A stretch of DNA of 64,000 nt from CAVSSX01 sp963730735 (GCA_963730735.1 CAVSSX010000007.1:744001-808000), one strand, 5' to 3'; shown: positions 1 through 10,099, counted from the first letter of the stretch. Notes: generated by a model from the letters alone, not told the origin. Program-made: numbers and translations.

Positions 1-1
1 C

Positions 2-304
2 TCGAAGGCCGACGTCGCCCTCGAGCACAACCAGCTCTGGCTCTTGGACTTCGTCGAAGCGATGGAGGCTCGACCCGAGAGGGAGACGCCGGACCAGATG
101 GTGCCGGCAGCGCTGGCCGAGCTGGCCGAGCAGGGGTATGCCAGCGGCCGGCCGCTGCGCGACGAGGCTGGACGGCAGATCCCGACGATCCTGGTCGGGC
201 TCTTATTGTCCGGCATCTCCGAGGAGATCGCCGGACGAATCCACCTGCTGATGATGCCAACCGAGCTAGCGCTGACGGCGCTCTTTGCTCGACGGCTCGG
301 CTGA
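2..304 (+). CDS. hypothetical protein, 5' end outside window
   Basis: The frame is open from the first complete codon of the window to a TGA, so the start of the gene is missing and about 100 residues remain. The sequence is mostly helix-forming, with no catalytic motif or membrane segment that I recognise. An all-helical C-terminal half would suit a regulator ligand domain such as TetR, but no helix-turn-helix is present in this piece, so that is only a guess. TTG at 44 and ATG at 62 are internal candidate starts. Many nearby genes carry indels, so the TGA may not be the true end. Confidence 0.4.
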   Translation, partial: SKADVALEHNQLWLLDFVEAMEARPERETPDQMVPAALAELAEQGYASGRPLRDEAGRQIPTILVGLLLSGISEEIAGRIHLLMMPTELALTALFARRLG

Positions 305-596
305 CCCAGAGGAAGCGGCGGGGCTTCTGTTCGATTGCCGTGGCGATGATGGCCGGCTACCGGGTGAGCACCGACGGCGACCTCGACCTGCTCGCCGCCG
401 GCACCGACCTGGCCTTCCCCGGATGATGTCCGGACTGCGGTGGCGGTGTCGCCTTCACGGAGGGGCTCAAGACCCTCTGGGGTCGATCGGCCGACGCCGC
501 CGCCGGCCTCCGAGAGGGCCCACCAGCCGGCCCATCCGGAGGCCACGACCTGCGGCCATGGCGCAATGGGCGGGGTGCATGTCGAGGGGCAGGCAC
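305..596. other. stretch without a supported gene
   Basis: No frame here shows a recognisable protein. A 28-codon GTG-initiated plus-strand frame at 340-426 has plausible composition (it begins VAMMAGYRVSTDGDLDLL). It could be the tail of the preceding gene after an indel, but nothing proves this. Confidence 0.3.
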
Positions 597-1304
597 TTAC
601 GGGGAGGGCGGAGGTCGCTCCAGGGCCCGGAGCCGGAGCACAGCAACGGGGCGCTCAACAGACCCCTGGCCCCGCAGTCGAACCTCGCCGGTCTCGCCGG
701 ACCGTCCGCCCACGACGATCGAATGGCGGTTGGCCGTCGGCAGGGGATCGCCACGTCGGCCTCCGATGCGGCTCATGGCTCGGAGAGCACCTTCGGCCAC
801 GAGGCGGCGAAGGTGGCCAAGACGTCGGGGGTTCAGCAGGGTGCACAAGCACTCGAGCAGGTCGGCGACCGCGGCTCGCCCGAACCCCGTGCTGACCATC
901 TGGGCCATCTCCATCGGATTGAGGGTGGCCAACTCGGCGAGCAGGGACGTGAGGTTCTCCGCCTCCGAGCGGCATTCCCTGAAGGGGACCAGGATGCCCA
1001 GCAACTCGTCGTCCGTGAAGCCGTCCCAGAGCGTCGGCAGCGCCATCGGCCTCTTCGAAGGCGACGTGCTCGAGGTACGTGGCGGTGAACGTGGCCAAGG
1101 CGCGGGACAGGAAGATGCGGATCCTCGGGCGATGCCGGAGTAGCTCCAGGCCACCTGCCGGAGCCGGCCAAGGTCGGCGTCGAGCTGTCCATGATCCGCA
1201 CGTAGGGTGTCGGCCAAATCTGGGTCCTTCCGGCGAAGGAAGGGGTGGGATGAATTGTTCTTCGTGCTGGGCGTGTGCAGCAGCTCGGCCGCCAGCGCAT
1301 CCAC
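597..1304 (-). CDS. hemerythrin-like (HHE) domain protein, frame-disrupted
   Basis: A four-helix HHE/hemerythrin-type metal-binding protein, probably cytoplasmic and binding a di-iron centre for oxygen or redox sensing. The N-terminal part carries DHGQLDADLGRL, the first HxxxD-type motif. The second ligand helix, TYLEHVAFEEAD, lies in another frame at roughly 1050-1125, and the original frame resumes with LPTLWDGFTDDELLG. Two compensating single-base shifts, near 1128 and near 1048, are therefore needed to read the domain through. The start used is the GTG at 1304; an in-frame stop lies a short way upstream. The last 60 residues are arginine- and proline-rich and unlike the family, so the true end may be earlier. 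The family call rests on motifs only. Confidence 0.55.
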   Translation of the reverse strand: MDALAAELLHTPSTKNNSSHPFLRRKDPDLADTLRADHGQLDADLGRLRQVAWSYSGIARGSASSCPAPWPRSPPRTSSTSPSKRPMALPTLWDGFTDDELLGILVPFRECRSEAENLTSLLAELATLNPMEMAQMVSTGFGRAAVADLLECLCTLLNPRRLGHLRRLVAEGALRAMSRIGGRRGDPLPTANRHSIVVGGRSGETGEVRLRGQGSVERPVAVLRLRALERPPPSP

Positions 1305-1765
1305 GGCGGCGGCGAGGCCAACTCTGGCCGCCGCGCCGACCGGGCCCGGTCGTGCTGGCCTCGACTGTCAGGTTGAAGAGTCGAGCCCGCTGCGATCTCT
1401 GGCGGACAGCGGCGTAGAGGTGTCGAGGCGGGCCTCACGAGTACCTCCTCACCGGTCGTGCCGTAGGTGGAGGTGGTGGCGGCCGGGTCGAAGGGGACGT
1501 CCCGAGGGTGTCGTTGCTACGCACGCCGGCGCCGCCCGCGCCGCTGGTCCTACGGAAGAAGTTGGAGTGCAGTCCAACGAACTATAGGGCAACTCGACCG
1601 AGCGGTGGCCGTCACGGGCACCGCTCGGCTGGTTTCTCCGACCGATCGATTCGCAGGGTGTTGGTGTCGGCACGCGGCCACGACATGGTCGTCGACGGCG
1701 ATCCTGTCGGGTACGGCCAGACGGGCCCGGGGCCGGCCGGGCCCCTCTCGATAACGCTGACCCCG
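1305..1765. other. intergenic stretch without a supported gene
   Basis: About 460 nt between the divergent hemerythrin-like gene and the hydrolase gene. Frames are open on both strands, as is usual at this GC content, but none shows family resemblance. I find no clear promoter or hairpin. Confidence 0.3.
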
Positions 1766-2606
1766 ATGGCTTGGGCCCACCACGGCGACGTCACCATCTA
1801 CTTCGAGCGGTCGGGGAGTGGGCCACGCCTGGCTCTACTCAACGGGTCGGCATCGACCCTGGCCCAGTCCCGACCGCTCATCGACCTCTTCGGTGGGTCG
1901 TTCGACCTGGTGGCGTTCGACCACCGAGGCATGGGCCACTCCTCGCCGTCGGGCCCTTACGCCATGGCCGACTGCGCCGCCGACGCGGTCGGCGGTGCTC
2001 GACGCGGTGGGATGGGACACCGCCCGGGTCCTCGGGGTCAGCTTCGGCGGCATGGTGGCCCAGGAGGTGGCGGCCACCGCCCCGAACGGGTGGAGCGCCT
2101 GGCCCTGCTCTGCACCTCGGCCGGCGGCGCCGGCCGGTCGTCGTACCCGCTGCAGGACCTGGCGGGCCTGCCCCCAGAAGAACGGATGGCCGTCGGACGG
2201 ACGCTCCTCGACACCCGCTTCGACGCCAGCTGGTTGTCGTCGCATCCCGCCGACCGGGCACTGGCGGCGGCCATGGACGGTCGAGCGCCCACGGACGACC
2301 CGGCGCGCCAGGTGGCCGAAGCCGAGGCAGCTCGAGGCCCGACGCCACCACGACGTCTGGGACCGCCTCGGGCGCATCACCTGCCCGACGTTCGTGGGCA
2401 GCGGGCGCTACGACGGGATCGCACCACCGGCCAACGGGGCGGCCCTGGCCTCGAGGTCGCCGGGGGCCGTGTTCCGGACGTACGAGGGCGGTCATGCCTT
2501 CTTCGCCCAGGATCCGGCGAGCATCCCCGAGATCACGGCGTTCCTACTCGGCGACGGCCGACTCGAGCAGGACGTCGCCGACCCCTCGGGCCGTCACGGG
2601 CGATGA
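1766..2606 (+). CDS. alpha/beta hydrolase, frame-disrupted
   Basis: Cytoplasmic alpha/beta-hydrolase-fold enzyme; the substrate cannot be predicted. From the ATG at 1766 the protein begins MAWAHHGDVTIYFERSGSG. It shows the oxyanion-region FDHRGMGHS, then the nucleophile elbow GVSFGGMVAQ (GxSxG), an acid candidate in SGRYDGIAPP and the catalytic histidine in YEGGHAFF. These motifs alternate between two frames, with breaks near 1990, 2086 and 2330. Joined, they give a protein of about 280 residues, normal for the family. The stop overlaps the start of the aldo/keto reductase (ATGA), so the two genes form an operon. Continuous homology across all three breaks suggests base-calling errors rather than decay. 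Confidence 0.7.
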
Positions 2607-3618
2607 GGCGCAGGATCCTCGGCGCCACCGGGATCTCGGTGAGCGAGTTGGGCCTCGGCACGATGATGCTGGGGGCCCGCGGCAACGCCGACCACAACGA
2701 GTCCGTCCGGATGATCCACACGGCGCTCGACGCCGGCGTCAACCTGATCGACACCGCCGACGTCTACTCGGGGGGTGAAGCCGAGGAGATCGTCGGCCGG
2801 GCCCTGAAAGGGCGCCGGGACGACGTGGTGCTGGCGACCAAGTTCGGCCTCCCGATGGGCGCCGACGCCAACCAGCGAGGCGCCTCGCCCCGCTGGATCG
2901 CCCGGGCGGTGGAGGACAGCCTGCGCCGGCTGGCCACCGACCACCTCGACCTCTACCAGCTGCACCGTCCCGACCACGACACCGCCGTCGAGGAGACCCT
3001 CGCGGCGCTGTCCGACCTGGTGGCGCCGGCAAGGTGCGGGCGATCGGATCCTCGACCTTCCCGGCCGAGTTGATCGTCGAGGCCCAGTGGGCCGCCGAGC
3101 GAGGCGGGCACCACCGGTTCCGACCGAACAGCTGCGCTACTCGCTCCTGTCCCGGACCGCCGAAGCGGCCATCCTCCCGACGGCGCAGCGGCACGGCATG
3201 GGCGTCCTGACCTTCGGCCCGCTCTCCAGCGGGCTGGTTGTCGGGCCGGGCCGACCCGACGGTTCGGCCACCGACCTCAGGCCTCGGCCCAAGGATTTCG
3301 ACCTCTCGGTGCCCGGCAACCAGGCCAAACAGGCGGCCGTGCAGGCCCTCGGCGAGCTGGCGGGCGAGGCCGGTCTCCCGCTCACCCACCTGGCGCTGGC
3401 GTTCTGTCGCGCCCACCCGGCGGTGACCAGCGTGCTGATCGGGCCCCGTCGTCCCGAGCCAGCTCGACGACCTGCTGGCCGGCGCCGAGGTGGAGCTCGG
3501 CGGCGACGTCCTCGATCGGATCGACGAGATCGTGACGCCGGGCACCGAGTGCAATCCGGCCGACCACTACTTCGCCACCCCGCCGTCGATCGAGGACGCC
3601 TGGCGTCGTCGTCGATAG
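2603..3618 (+). CDS. aldo/keto reductase, frame-disrupted
   Basis: NAD(P)H-dependent reductase of the aldo/keto reductase superfamily, a cytoplasmic (beta/alpha)8 barrel. The N terminus has LGLGTMMLG. The catalytic tetrad is visible: Asp and Tyr in DTADVYSGGEAE, Lys in LATKFG and His in YQLHRPD. Later segments, TEQLRYSLLSRTAE and GVLTFGPLSSGL, are typical of the family and lie in a second frame. The C-terminal LDDLLAGAEVEL lies in a third. Breaks fall near 3022, 3118 and 3457. The last looks like an extra G in CCCGAGC. Total length is about 338 residues, as expected. The start overlaps the hydrolase stop. The substrate is unknown. Confidence 0.75.
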
Positions 3619-3654
3619 GGGGCCAGGCCCCGCCGGGGGCATCGACCCCCGTCG

Positions 3655-3660
3655 TAGTGT
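3655..3660 (+). promoter_or_regulatory. -10 hexamer TAGTGT of a leaderless promoter
   Basis: TAGTGT lies 6 nt before the ATG of the nitroreductase. This spacing places transcription initiation at or next to the start codon, and no ribosome-binding site is visible. Confidence 0.5.
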
Positions 3661-3666
3661 CGGGGG

Positions 3667-4308
3667 ATGCGCGTAGACCTGACCAACGACGAGCTCCTCT
3701 CGACCACGCGAGCCGTGCGCAAGCGTCTCGATTTCGACCGTCCGGTCGAGCGGTCGGTGCTCCTCGAGTGCCTGTCCTTGGCGGTCCAGGCGCCCACGGC
3801 GTCGAACCGGCAGGAGTGGCACTGGGTGTTCGTCACCGACCCCGCGACCAAGGCCGGACTGGCCGATCTGTACCGTTCGGACGAGGGGGAGTACGTCCGT
3901 CTGCCGTTCCCCGAGGTCACCGGGGACGACGTCCGGGCCCAGCGGGCCGACGCGGTGGGCTCCTCCGCCGGCTACCTGCGCGAGCACATGCAGGATGCGC
4001 CCGTCCTGCTGGTGCCCTGCCACCTGGGTCGGGTCGACGGCGCGCCCATCGCCACCCAGGCCGCGCTGTGGGGCTCGTTGCTGCCCGCCGTCTGGAGCCT
4101 GTTCCTGGCGCTGCGGACCCGGGGCCTGGGCGCCGCCTGGACCAGCGTGCACCTGCGCCAGGAGCGGGCGGTGGCCGAGCTGCTCGGCATCCCCTACGAC
4201 GACTACACCCAGGGCGGGCTCTTCCCGATCGCCTACACCAAGGGGACCGACTTCCGTCCGGCGGCCCGGCGCCCGCTGGACGAGATCGTCCACTGGGACC
4301 GCTGGTAG
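3667..4308 (+). CDS. nitroreductase family protein
   Basis: FMN-dependent oxidoreductase of the nitroreductase superfamily, 213 residues, probably a cytoplasmic homodimer reducing nitro compounds, quinones or similar acceptors with NAD(P)H. The N-terminal AVRKRLDFDRPV and LAVQAPTASNRQEWHW match the FMN-phosphate-binding region (RxxR and PTxSNxQ). The central RGLGAAWTS and LLGIPYDD are the usual later FMN and active-site segments. The frame is intact. The ATG at 3667 is supported by a -10 hexamer 6 nt upstream. The gene is convergent with the universal stress protein gene. The physiological substrate cannot be inferred. Confidence 0.85.
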   Translation: MRVDLTNDELLSTTRAVRKRLDFDRPVERSVLLECLSLAVQAPTASNRQEWHWVFVTDPATKAGLADLYRSDEGEYVRLPFPEVTGDDVRAQRADAVGSSAGYLREHMQDAPVLLVPCHLGRVDGAPIATQAALWGSLLPAVWSLFLALRTRGLGAAWTSVHLRQERAVAELLGIPYDDYTQGGLFPIAYTKGTDFRPAARRPLDEIVHWDRW

Positions 4309-4326
4309 GCGCAGGCGCCTCGAGCC

Positions 4327-4822
4327 TCAGCCCAGGAGGTCGGAGTAGGTCCGCCGGAGCTGGGCCAGCTCGTCGGCCGGGGTCCGGTGGCGGCCGCCGA
4401 TCACGAGGGGCGAGGGGGCGGTCAGGACCGGGAGCGGGGTGCGCCGGATGACCTGCTCGCGGATGCCCCGACCCCGTCGCCGGTAGCGCAGGCGGCGTCG
4501 GGTCGAGCCGAGCACGACGGCGTCGGCCGTCCACCCGTGGGCGACGTCGACGATCCGCTTGGCCACGCTGAACCGAGAGCCCACGGCGACGCTGCCGGTG
4601 GCCTCGACGCCGGCGTCCCGGAGCTGCGCCACCGTCCGCTCGACCATCCGCCGGGCGTCGTTGGGGGCCAGGCAGCGTCAGGCCGCGGCTCCCGACGAGG
4701 ATCTCGTTCACGTGGAACACGTGCACCGGCGTCGAATGCTCGAGGGCAAGGGCGGTGATGAAGCTGGCGGCCACCTCGGCCGAGGGGGTCTCGTCGATGG
4801 CCAGGAGCACCCGTTGGAACAT
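4327..4822 (-). CDS. universal stress protein (UspA family), frame-disrupted
   Basis: Single-domain UspA-family protein of about 165 residues, a cytoplasmic nucleotide-binding stress protein. The N terminus MFQRVLLAIDETPSAEVA is the standard first strand and Asp-containing loop. The second half has the ATP-binding signature as VLGSTRRRLRYRRRGRG followed by VIRRTPLPVLTAP (GxxxR...G...S/T-type loop). The halves are in different frames. The shift sits near 4675, where RGLTLPG should run into LAPNDARRM. The gene is convergent with the nitroreductase gene, 18 nt away. A possible -10 (TACATT, reverse of 4901-4906) lies about 80 nt upstream. Confidence 0.75.
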
Positions 4823-5071
4823 TGCGCACCTCTATTCGCGCCGAGCCCGGCGACGCTCCGGCCTGGCCGGCCTCGGCGTCCGGCTCGCCTCTCGGTCGAA
4901 TGTAACACCACCCCGCGTCGGCGCGGGCGGGGCCGGTCGGCGCGGAGCGCCCGGCCGGGGCCCGTCCTGTCCTGTTTGCCCATCCGACCTCCCGGGTACG
5001 CCGTCTGGTGGAGAATGCCGATCTCCGCAGGCGGTCGAAGTCGGGCCGCCGGGGGAGCAGGGAGGTTCATT

Positions 5072-5308
5072 ATGAAGCCATCCGTCACTCAACTCACCAC
5101 CCGGGCCGGACGACGCTCCGCCCGGTGGGCGTCCGCCGGAGTCGGCTACGCCGTCGCCTACTACCTCGATGCCGAGCACGGTGCCGCCCGCCGACAGCAG
5201 ACGGTCGCCCTGGTGCGTCGACTCACCGACGAGCGCCGCCGTCGCCGGGCCACCGTCCGGCCCGCCGAACCGCCCACACTCGTGCGATCGGAGGGTAGGG
5301 CGGCGTAG
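5072..5308 (+). CDS. small conserved-looking protein, function unknown
   Basis: A 78-residue basic protein with an ATG at 5072 preceded by GGGAGG about 7 nt upstream. A glycine/alanine segment (ASAGVGYAVAYYL) could be a short membrane-associated helix. It runs into DAEHGAARRQQ, which resembles the small (F/Y)-x-D-P-x-x-G-R-R-R motif seen in short actinobacterial proteins. An Arg-rich tail follows. It lies 21 nt before the MFS gene on the same strand and may be cotranscribed. No function can be assigned. Confidence 0.55.
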   Translation: MKPSVTQLTTRAGRRSARWASAGVGYAVAYYLDAEHGAARRQQTVALVRRLTDERRRRRATVRPAEPPTLVRSEGRAA

Positions 5309-5329
5309 CGCGGACGAGGGGGAGGACAC

Positions 5330-6878
5330 GTGACCGACGTCATCGATCGCCAGCAAGGGTCCGACGCAGCGGACGACGCAGTAACGAGCCTCATCCCGGC
5401 CCGTCTGGACCGGTTGGGCTGGTCGAAGTTCCACACCCGCATCGTCGTGGCCCTGGGCGTGGCCTGGATCCTCGACGGCCTCGAGGTCACGATCGCCAGC
5501 AACGTCACCAGCATCCTGACCGGCAAGGACTCGCTCCACCTCTCCTCGGGGTCGGTGAGCTTCTCGGTCGGCACGATCTACCTGCTCGGCGAGGTGGTCG
5601 GGGCACTGTTCTTCGGCCGCCTCTCGGACAAGTTCGGCCGCAAGCGGCTGTTCATGATCACCCTCGGCGTGTACCTGTTCGGTGGCTTCCTCACCGCCTG
5701 CACGGCCGGGCATACCGAGGCCTGGGTCTACTGGCTCGACATGAGCCGGTTCATCGCCGGTATGGGTATCGGTGGGGAGTACGCGGCGATCAACTCGGCC
5801 ATCGACGAGCTGATCCCCGCCCGCTACCGGGGCCGGGTGGACATCGCCGTCAACGGGACCTACTGGGCCGGGTCGCTGCTGGCCACGGTGCTGGTGCTGC
5901 TGGTGGTCAACCACCTCGACCCGCTGTACTCGTGGCGGGTGGCCTTCCTGTTCGGTCCGGCGCTCGGGTTCGTCATCCTCTTCGTCCGCAAGAACCTGCC
6001 GGAGAGCCCCCGATGGCTCCTGATGCACGGCCGGGTCGACGAGGCCGAGGCGGCCGTGAAGAAGATCGAGGAGGCGACCGAGTCATCGGGCGGGACGCTC
6101 GGGGAGATCGACGAGTCCAAGGCCATCGAGGTCCGCGACGCCGGCAACATCGGCTTCGTCGACGCTGGCGTGGACGTTGTTCGCCCGCTATCCCAAGCGG
6201 GCCGTGCTGGGCGCCTCGCTGATGATCACGCAGTCCTTCTTGTACAACGCCATCTTCTTCACCTACGCCCTGGTGCTGACCAAGATCTACGGCGTCGCCC
6301 AGGCTGATGTGCCGTACTACTTCATCTTCTTCGCCCTCGGGAACCTGATCGGGCCGCTGGCCCTCGGGCACCTCTTCGACACCATCGGCCGACGGAAGAT
6401 GATCGCCGGCACGTACCTGATCTCGGGGACGCTCCTGGCCATCAGCGCCTTCCTCTTCAACGCCGGGGCGCTGAACGCCGTGTCCCAGACGGTGTGCTGG
6501 TGCGTCATCTTCTTCTTCGCCTCGGCCGGGGCCAGCGCCGCCTATCTCACCGTGAGCGAGATCTTCCCGGTGGAGGTGCGGGCCAAGGCCATCGCCGTCT
6601 TCTTCGCCATCGCCCAGTCCTTCGGTGCCTTCGGCCCGTGGCTCTACGGCGAGCTGATCGGCACCGGCCAGGACCACTTCCGGCTGTTCATCGGGTACCT
6701 CATCGGTGCCGTCGTGATGCTGCTCGGGGCGCTGGCCGAGGTGCTGCTCGGCGTGGACGCCGAGAACAAGTCCCTGGAGGACATCTCGACGCCGCTCAGC
6801 CTCGATCGGCGGCGCACCGGGGCCAAGGACCGGCCCCGCTCCTCCCCGTCGCCGACGGCCCGGCCGGCCGGGCCGTGA
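5330..6878 (+). CDS. MFS transporter, metabolite:H+ symporter type, frame-disrupted
   Basis: Inner-membrane major facilitator with about 12 helices and roughly 515 residues. The first helix has VAWILDGLEVTIASNV. Motif A follows in the loop between helices 2 and 3 as GRLSDKFGRKRLF, and MGIGGEYAAINSAIDEL is typical of the sugar/aromatic-acid symporter branch. The long central loop ends in a one-base shift near 6162. After it the protein continues as LFARYPKRAVLGASLM with six more helices, including DTIGRRKM and SEIFPVEVRAKA. The GTG at 5330 follows GGGGGAGG. The substrate is unknown. The C-terminal 30 residues are hydrophilic. Confidence 0.8.
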
Positions 6879-6890
6879 CCGCTGGGTGGC

Positions 6891-6907
6891 GGCCGGACCC
6901 CGGCCGT
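6891..6907. terminator. hairpin between convergent MFS and VOC genes
   Basis: Arms CGGCCGG and CCGGCCG flank a 3-nt loop, 13 nt after the MFS stop. There is no U tract, as is common at high GC. It could serve both convergent genes. Confidence 0.35.
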
Positions 6908-6926
6908 CGGGCGACCGGGACGGGGC

Positions 6927-7385
6927 TCAGAGGCGCAGGGGCCGGCTCGGGGCGGCGATCAGGGTCGGGTTCGACGCCCAGTCCACGCCGGGGACGTCGA
7001 CGTACAGCTCGATCTCGTTCCCGTCGGGGTCGGTGATGTACAGGCTGTGGGTCACGGTGTGGTCCGAGGCGCCGACCACGTTGCCGCCGGCGTCGACGAC
7101 CGCTTTCCAGGCGGCGCGCAGCTCGTCGTCGGTGTCGCCGACCTTGAGCCCGAAGTGGTACATCCCGACCCGTCGCCCGGCCGGGATGGCCGTGGCGTCC
7201 TCGCCGACCTCGATCAGGAGCAACTCGTGGTGGGTCCGGCCACCGGAGAAGGCCGCCGCCCCCTGGGCCGGCTCGCCCGGCGCAGGCAGAATCTGCCGCC
7301 AGCCCAGCACGTCCCGGTAGAAGTCGGCCGAACGTTGGACGTCCCGCACGTAGAGCACCAGATGCCCGAGTTCCTTCACGCCCAT
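6927..7385 (-). CDS. VOC family (glyoxalase/dioxygenase fold) protein
   Basis: A 152-residue vicinal-oxygen-chelate protein with the paired beta-alpha-beta-beta-beta modules. The first metal ligand is in ELGHLVLYVRDV. A further histidine is in VGMYHFGLKV. The final acidic ligand is in DPDGNEIELYVD, the classic C-terminal motif. This is the pattern of glyoxalase I and extradiol dioxygenases, with metal-dependent chemistry on a small organic substrate that cannot be specified. The ATG at 7385 has a GGAAGG about 8 nt upstream. Reading further upstream in this frame gives only low-complexity sequence antisense to nothing useful. It is separated from valS by about 100 nt on the same strand. Confidence 0.8.
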   Translation of the reverse strand: MGVKELGHLVLYVRDVQRSADFYRDVLGWRQILPAPGEPAQGAAAFSGGRTHHELLLIEVGEDATAIPAGRRVGMYHFGLKVGDTDDELRAAWKAVVDAGGNVVGASDHTVTHSLYITDPDGNEIELYVDVPGVDWASNPTLIAAPSRPLRL

Positions 7386-7486
7386 GACGTCACCTTCCAT
7401 CCATGTCGTCGCCCACGACGACCAACCATGCGGTGCAACACCTTCGGGCCGCCGTCCATGCCCGACGGGGCTCGGCCGCCGGAGGC

Positions 7487-10099
7487 TCAGTCCTCGCTGA
7501 GGGCGATCTCGACCCGGCGAGGGTCGCCCGGGGTGAGGACGAGGTCGTCGATCCCGCCGGCGTCCACCAGGTCGGTGCGGGCCGAGGCCACGGCATCGAG
7601 CACCGCCTGCCCGTCGACGACTTCCAGCCGGGCGACCCGCGAGCGCATCGAGCGCTTGGCGGTGGTCTTGGCCCGGCGGACGTCGCCCAGCACCTCGGCG
7701 ACCACCCCGAGCACCGGGGCATCGACGGGGGTGCGGTCGAGCTCGTCGGCCGTCGGCCACGGGGCACGGTGGATGGAGCCCGCCTGCCACCACGACCACA
7801 CTTCCTCGGTGACGTACGGGAGGAACGGCGCCAGCAGGCGGAGCTGGACCGAGAGGGCGAGGGCCAGGGCGGCGCGGGCCGAGCGGGTGGACGGCGTGGG
7901 CCCCTCCCCGGGCGCGCCGTAGGCCCGGGACTTGACCAGCTCGAGGTAGTCGTCGCAGAACGACCAGAAGAAGGCCTCGGTGCGCTCGAGCGCCCGGGCA
8001 TAGTCGTAGTGCTCGAAGGCGGTCGAGGCTTCGGCCACCACCGACCGCAGTTGGGTCACCATGTCGACGTCGATCGGCTCGACGATCTCCTCGAGGCCGG
8101 GCACCTCGGCGCCGTCGAGCCGGCCGAGGGCGAAGCGGGAGGCGTTGAGGACCTTGATGGCCAGACGGCGCCCGACCTTCATCTGTCCCTCGTCGACCGC
8201 CGTGTCGGTGCCCGGTCGGCCGCTGGCCGCCCAGTAGCGCACGGCGTCGGCCCCATGGGTCTCGAGCAGCGGTCGTGGCGTGACGACGTTGCCTTGGGAC
8301 TTGGACATCTTCTTTCGGTCCGGGTCGAGGACCCAGCCCGAGATGGCGGCGTGGCGCCACGGGAGGCTGTGGTGTTCGAGCTCGGACCGCACGACGGTGG
8401 CGAAGAGCCACGTGCGGATGATGTCGTGCGCCTGGGGCCGCAGGTCCATCGGGAACACCCGGGCGAAGAGATCGGGGTCGTCCTCCCAGCCCCCGGCGAT
8501 CTGGGGGGTGAGCGACGACGTCGCCCAGGTGTCGAGCACGTCGGGTTCGCCGACGAAACCGCCCGGCCGACCCCGCTGGTCCTCGGTGTAGCCCTCCGGG
8601 ACGTCGGTCGACGGGTCGACCGGCAGTCGTGACTCGTCGGGCACGAGGGGCGCGCCGTGGTCGACCACCCCGTCGGCCCCCACTCGGTACCAGAGGGGGA
8701 AGGGCACGCCGAAGAACCGCTGGCGGCTGATGTTCCAGTCGGTGTTGAGGCCCTCGACCCACGAGGTGAACCGTTGGGCCATGTACGGCGGGTGCCACTC
8801 GAGCTCGGCCCCCCGGGCGAGGAGGCGCTCCCGCAGGTCCAAGGTCCGGACGAACCACTGACGGGAGGTCACGATCTCGAGCGGCTGCTGCCCCTTCTCG
8901 TAGAACTTGACCGGGTGGGTGATGGGTCGGGGCTCGCCGATCAGCGCACCGTCGGCGGCCAGCAGGTCGACGATCCGGGTCCGGGCCTGGCGCACCGAGC
9001 GGCCGCGAAGCTCGTCATAGGCGACCCGGGCCGCCTCGACGTCGAGCGACGCCCAGCCGGGCTCGCCCCATGGCACCGGTTGCAGCCGGCCGTCGTGGCC
9101 GACGATCGGTCGGGTGGGCAGATCGAGCTCGCGCCACCACTGGACGTCGGTCGTGTCACCGAAGGTGCACACCATGGCGATGCCGGACCCCTTCTCGGGG
9201 TCGGCGAGGCCGTGCGGCAGGACCGGGACTTCGACCCCGAACAGGGGTGTGACCACCGTCGAGCCGAACAACGGCTGGTAGCGGGCATCGTCGGGGTGGG
9301 CGACCAGCGCCACGCAGGCGGCCAGCAGCTCGGGGCGGGTGGTCTCGATGTCGACGCCGTCCGGCCCGCCGTCCTTGGCCTGAGCCACCGGGAAACGGAG
9401 CCGGTGGTAGGCGCCGGGCTTCTCGCGGTCCTCGAGCTCGGCCTGGGACACCGCCGTGCGGAATTCCACGTCCCAGAGTGTCGGCGCCGTCTGCTGGTAC
9501 GCGTGGCCGGCCGCCAGGAGGCGGAGGAAGCCGCGTTGGGATGCCCGGCGGGCCCGTTCCCCGACGGTGGCGTAGGTGCGGGTCCAGTCGACCGACAGGC
9601 CGAGGGTCCGCCAAAGTTCCTCGAAGACCTGCTCGTCCTCGGTGGTGAGCACGAGGCACAGCTCGACGAAGTTCGGTCGCGAGATGTCGACCGGAGGGTC
9701 AGCGGGCTCGGTGGGCGGCTCGAACGACGGGTCGTAGGGCAATGAGGGGTCGCAGCGCACGCCGAAGTAGTTCTGGACCCGGCGCTCGGTGGCCAGCCCG
9801 TTGTCGTCCCACCCCATGGGGTAGAAGACCTCGTTGCCCCGCATCCGCTGGAAGCGGGCCACGGCATCGGTGTGGGTGTAGGAGAACACGTGCCCGATGT
9901 GCAGCGACCCCGACACGGTGGGCGGTGGGGTGTCGATGGCGTAGACCCGGTCCCGCGGGGCGCTGGCGTCGAACCGGTAGGTGCCGTCGGCCTCCCAGAC
10001 CGCACCCCATTTGGTCTCGAGGCCGTCGAGGGAGGGCCGCTCGGGTATGGCCGAACCGCTCGAGGGCGCCGTCGGCGAGGTGGGCGCTGGCGTGGACAT
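7487..10099 (-). CDS. valS: valine--tRNA ligase
   Basis: Class I aminoacyl-tRNA synthetase charging tRNA-Val, cytoplasmic, 870 residues and intact. The HIGH signature is at residues 67-70 (SGSLHIGHVFS) and KMSKS near residue 597 (RKKMSKSQGN). The CP1 editing domain and a C-terminal anticodon-binding helical domain lie in the usual order. The start chosen is the ATG at 10099 (MSTPAPTSPTAP). The frame is open a further 43 codons upstream, but that part is antisense to cysS. A -10 hexamer TACGGT ends 9 nt before this ATG. The gene is divergent from cysS with only 20 nt between start codons. Confidence 0.95.
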   Translation of the reverse strand: MSTPAPTSPTAPSSGSAIPERPSLDGLETKWGAVWEADGTYRFDASAPRDRVYAIDTPPPTVSGSLHIGHVFSYTHTDAVARFQRMRGNEVFYPMGWDDNGLATERRVQNYFGVRCDPSLPYDPSFEPPTEPADPPVDISRPNFVELCLVLTTEDEQVFEELWRTLGLSVDWTRTYATVGERARRASQRGFLRLLAAGHAYQQTAPTLWDVEFRTAVSQAELEDREKPGAYHRLRFPVAQAKDGGPDGVDIETTRPELLAACVALVAHPDDARYQPLFGSTVVTPLFGVEVPVLPHGLADPEKGSGIAMVCTFGDTTDVQWWRELDLPTRPIVGHDGRLQPVPWGEPGWASLDVEAARVAYDELRGRSVRQARTRIVDLLAADGALIGEPRPITHPVKFYEKGQQPLEIVTSRQWFVRTLDLRERLLARGAELEWHPPYMAQRFTSWVEGLNTDWNISRQRFFGVPFPLWYRVGADGVVDHGAPLVPDESRLPVDPSTDVPEGYTEDQRGRPGGFVGEPDVLDTWATSSLTPQIAGGWEDDPDLFARVFPMDLRPQAHDIIRTWLFATVVRSELEHHSLPWRHAAISGWVLDPDRKKMSKSQGNVVTPRPLLETHGADAVRYWAASGRPGTDTAVDEGQMKVGRRLAIKVLNASRFALGRLDGAEVPGLEEIVEPIDVDMVTQLRSVVAEASTAFEHYDYARALERTEAFFWSFCDDYLELVKSRAYGAPGEGPTPSTRSARAALALALSVQLRLLAPFLPYVTEEVWSWWQAGSIHRAPWPTADELDRTPVDAPVLGVVAEVLGDVRRAKTTAKRSMRSRVARLEVVDGQAVLDAVASARTDLVDAGGIDDLVLTPGDPRRVEIALSED

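Noticed and set aside
2603..3618. Programmed ribosomal frameshifting as an explanation for the broken frames
   Set aside because: There are too many events, in unrelated genes and in both directions, without a common slippery heptamer or downstream structure.
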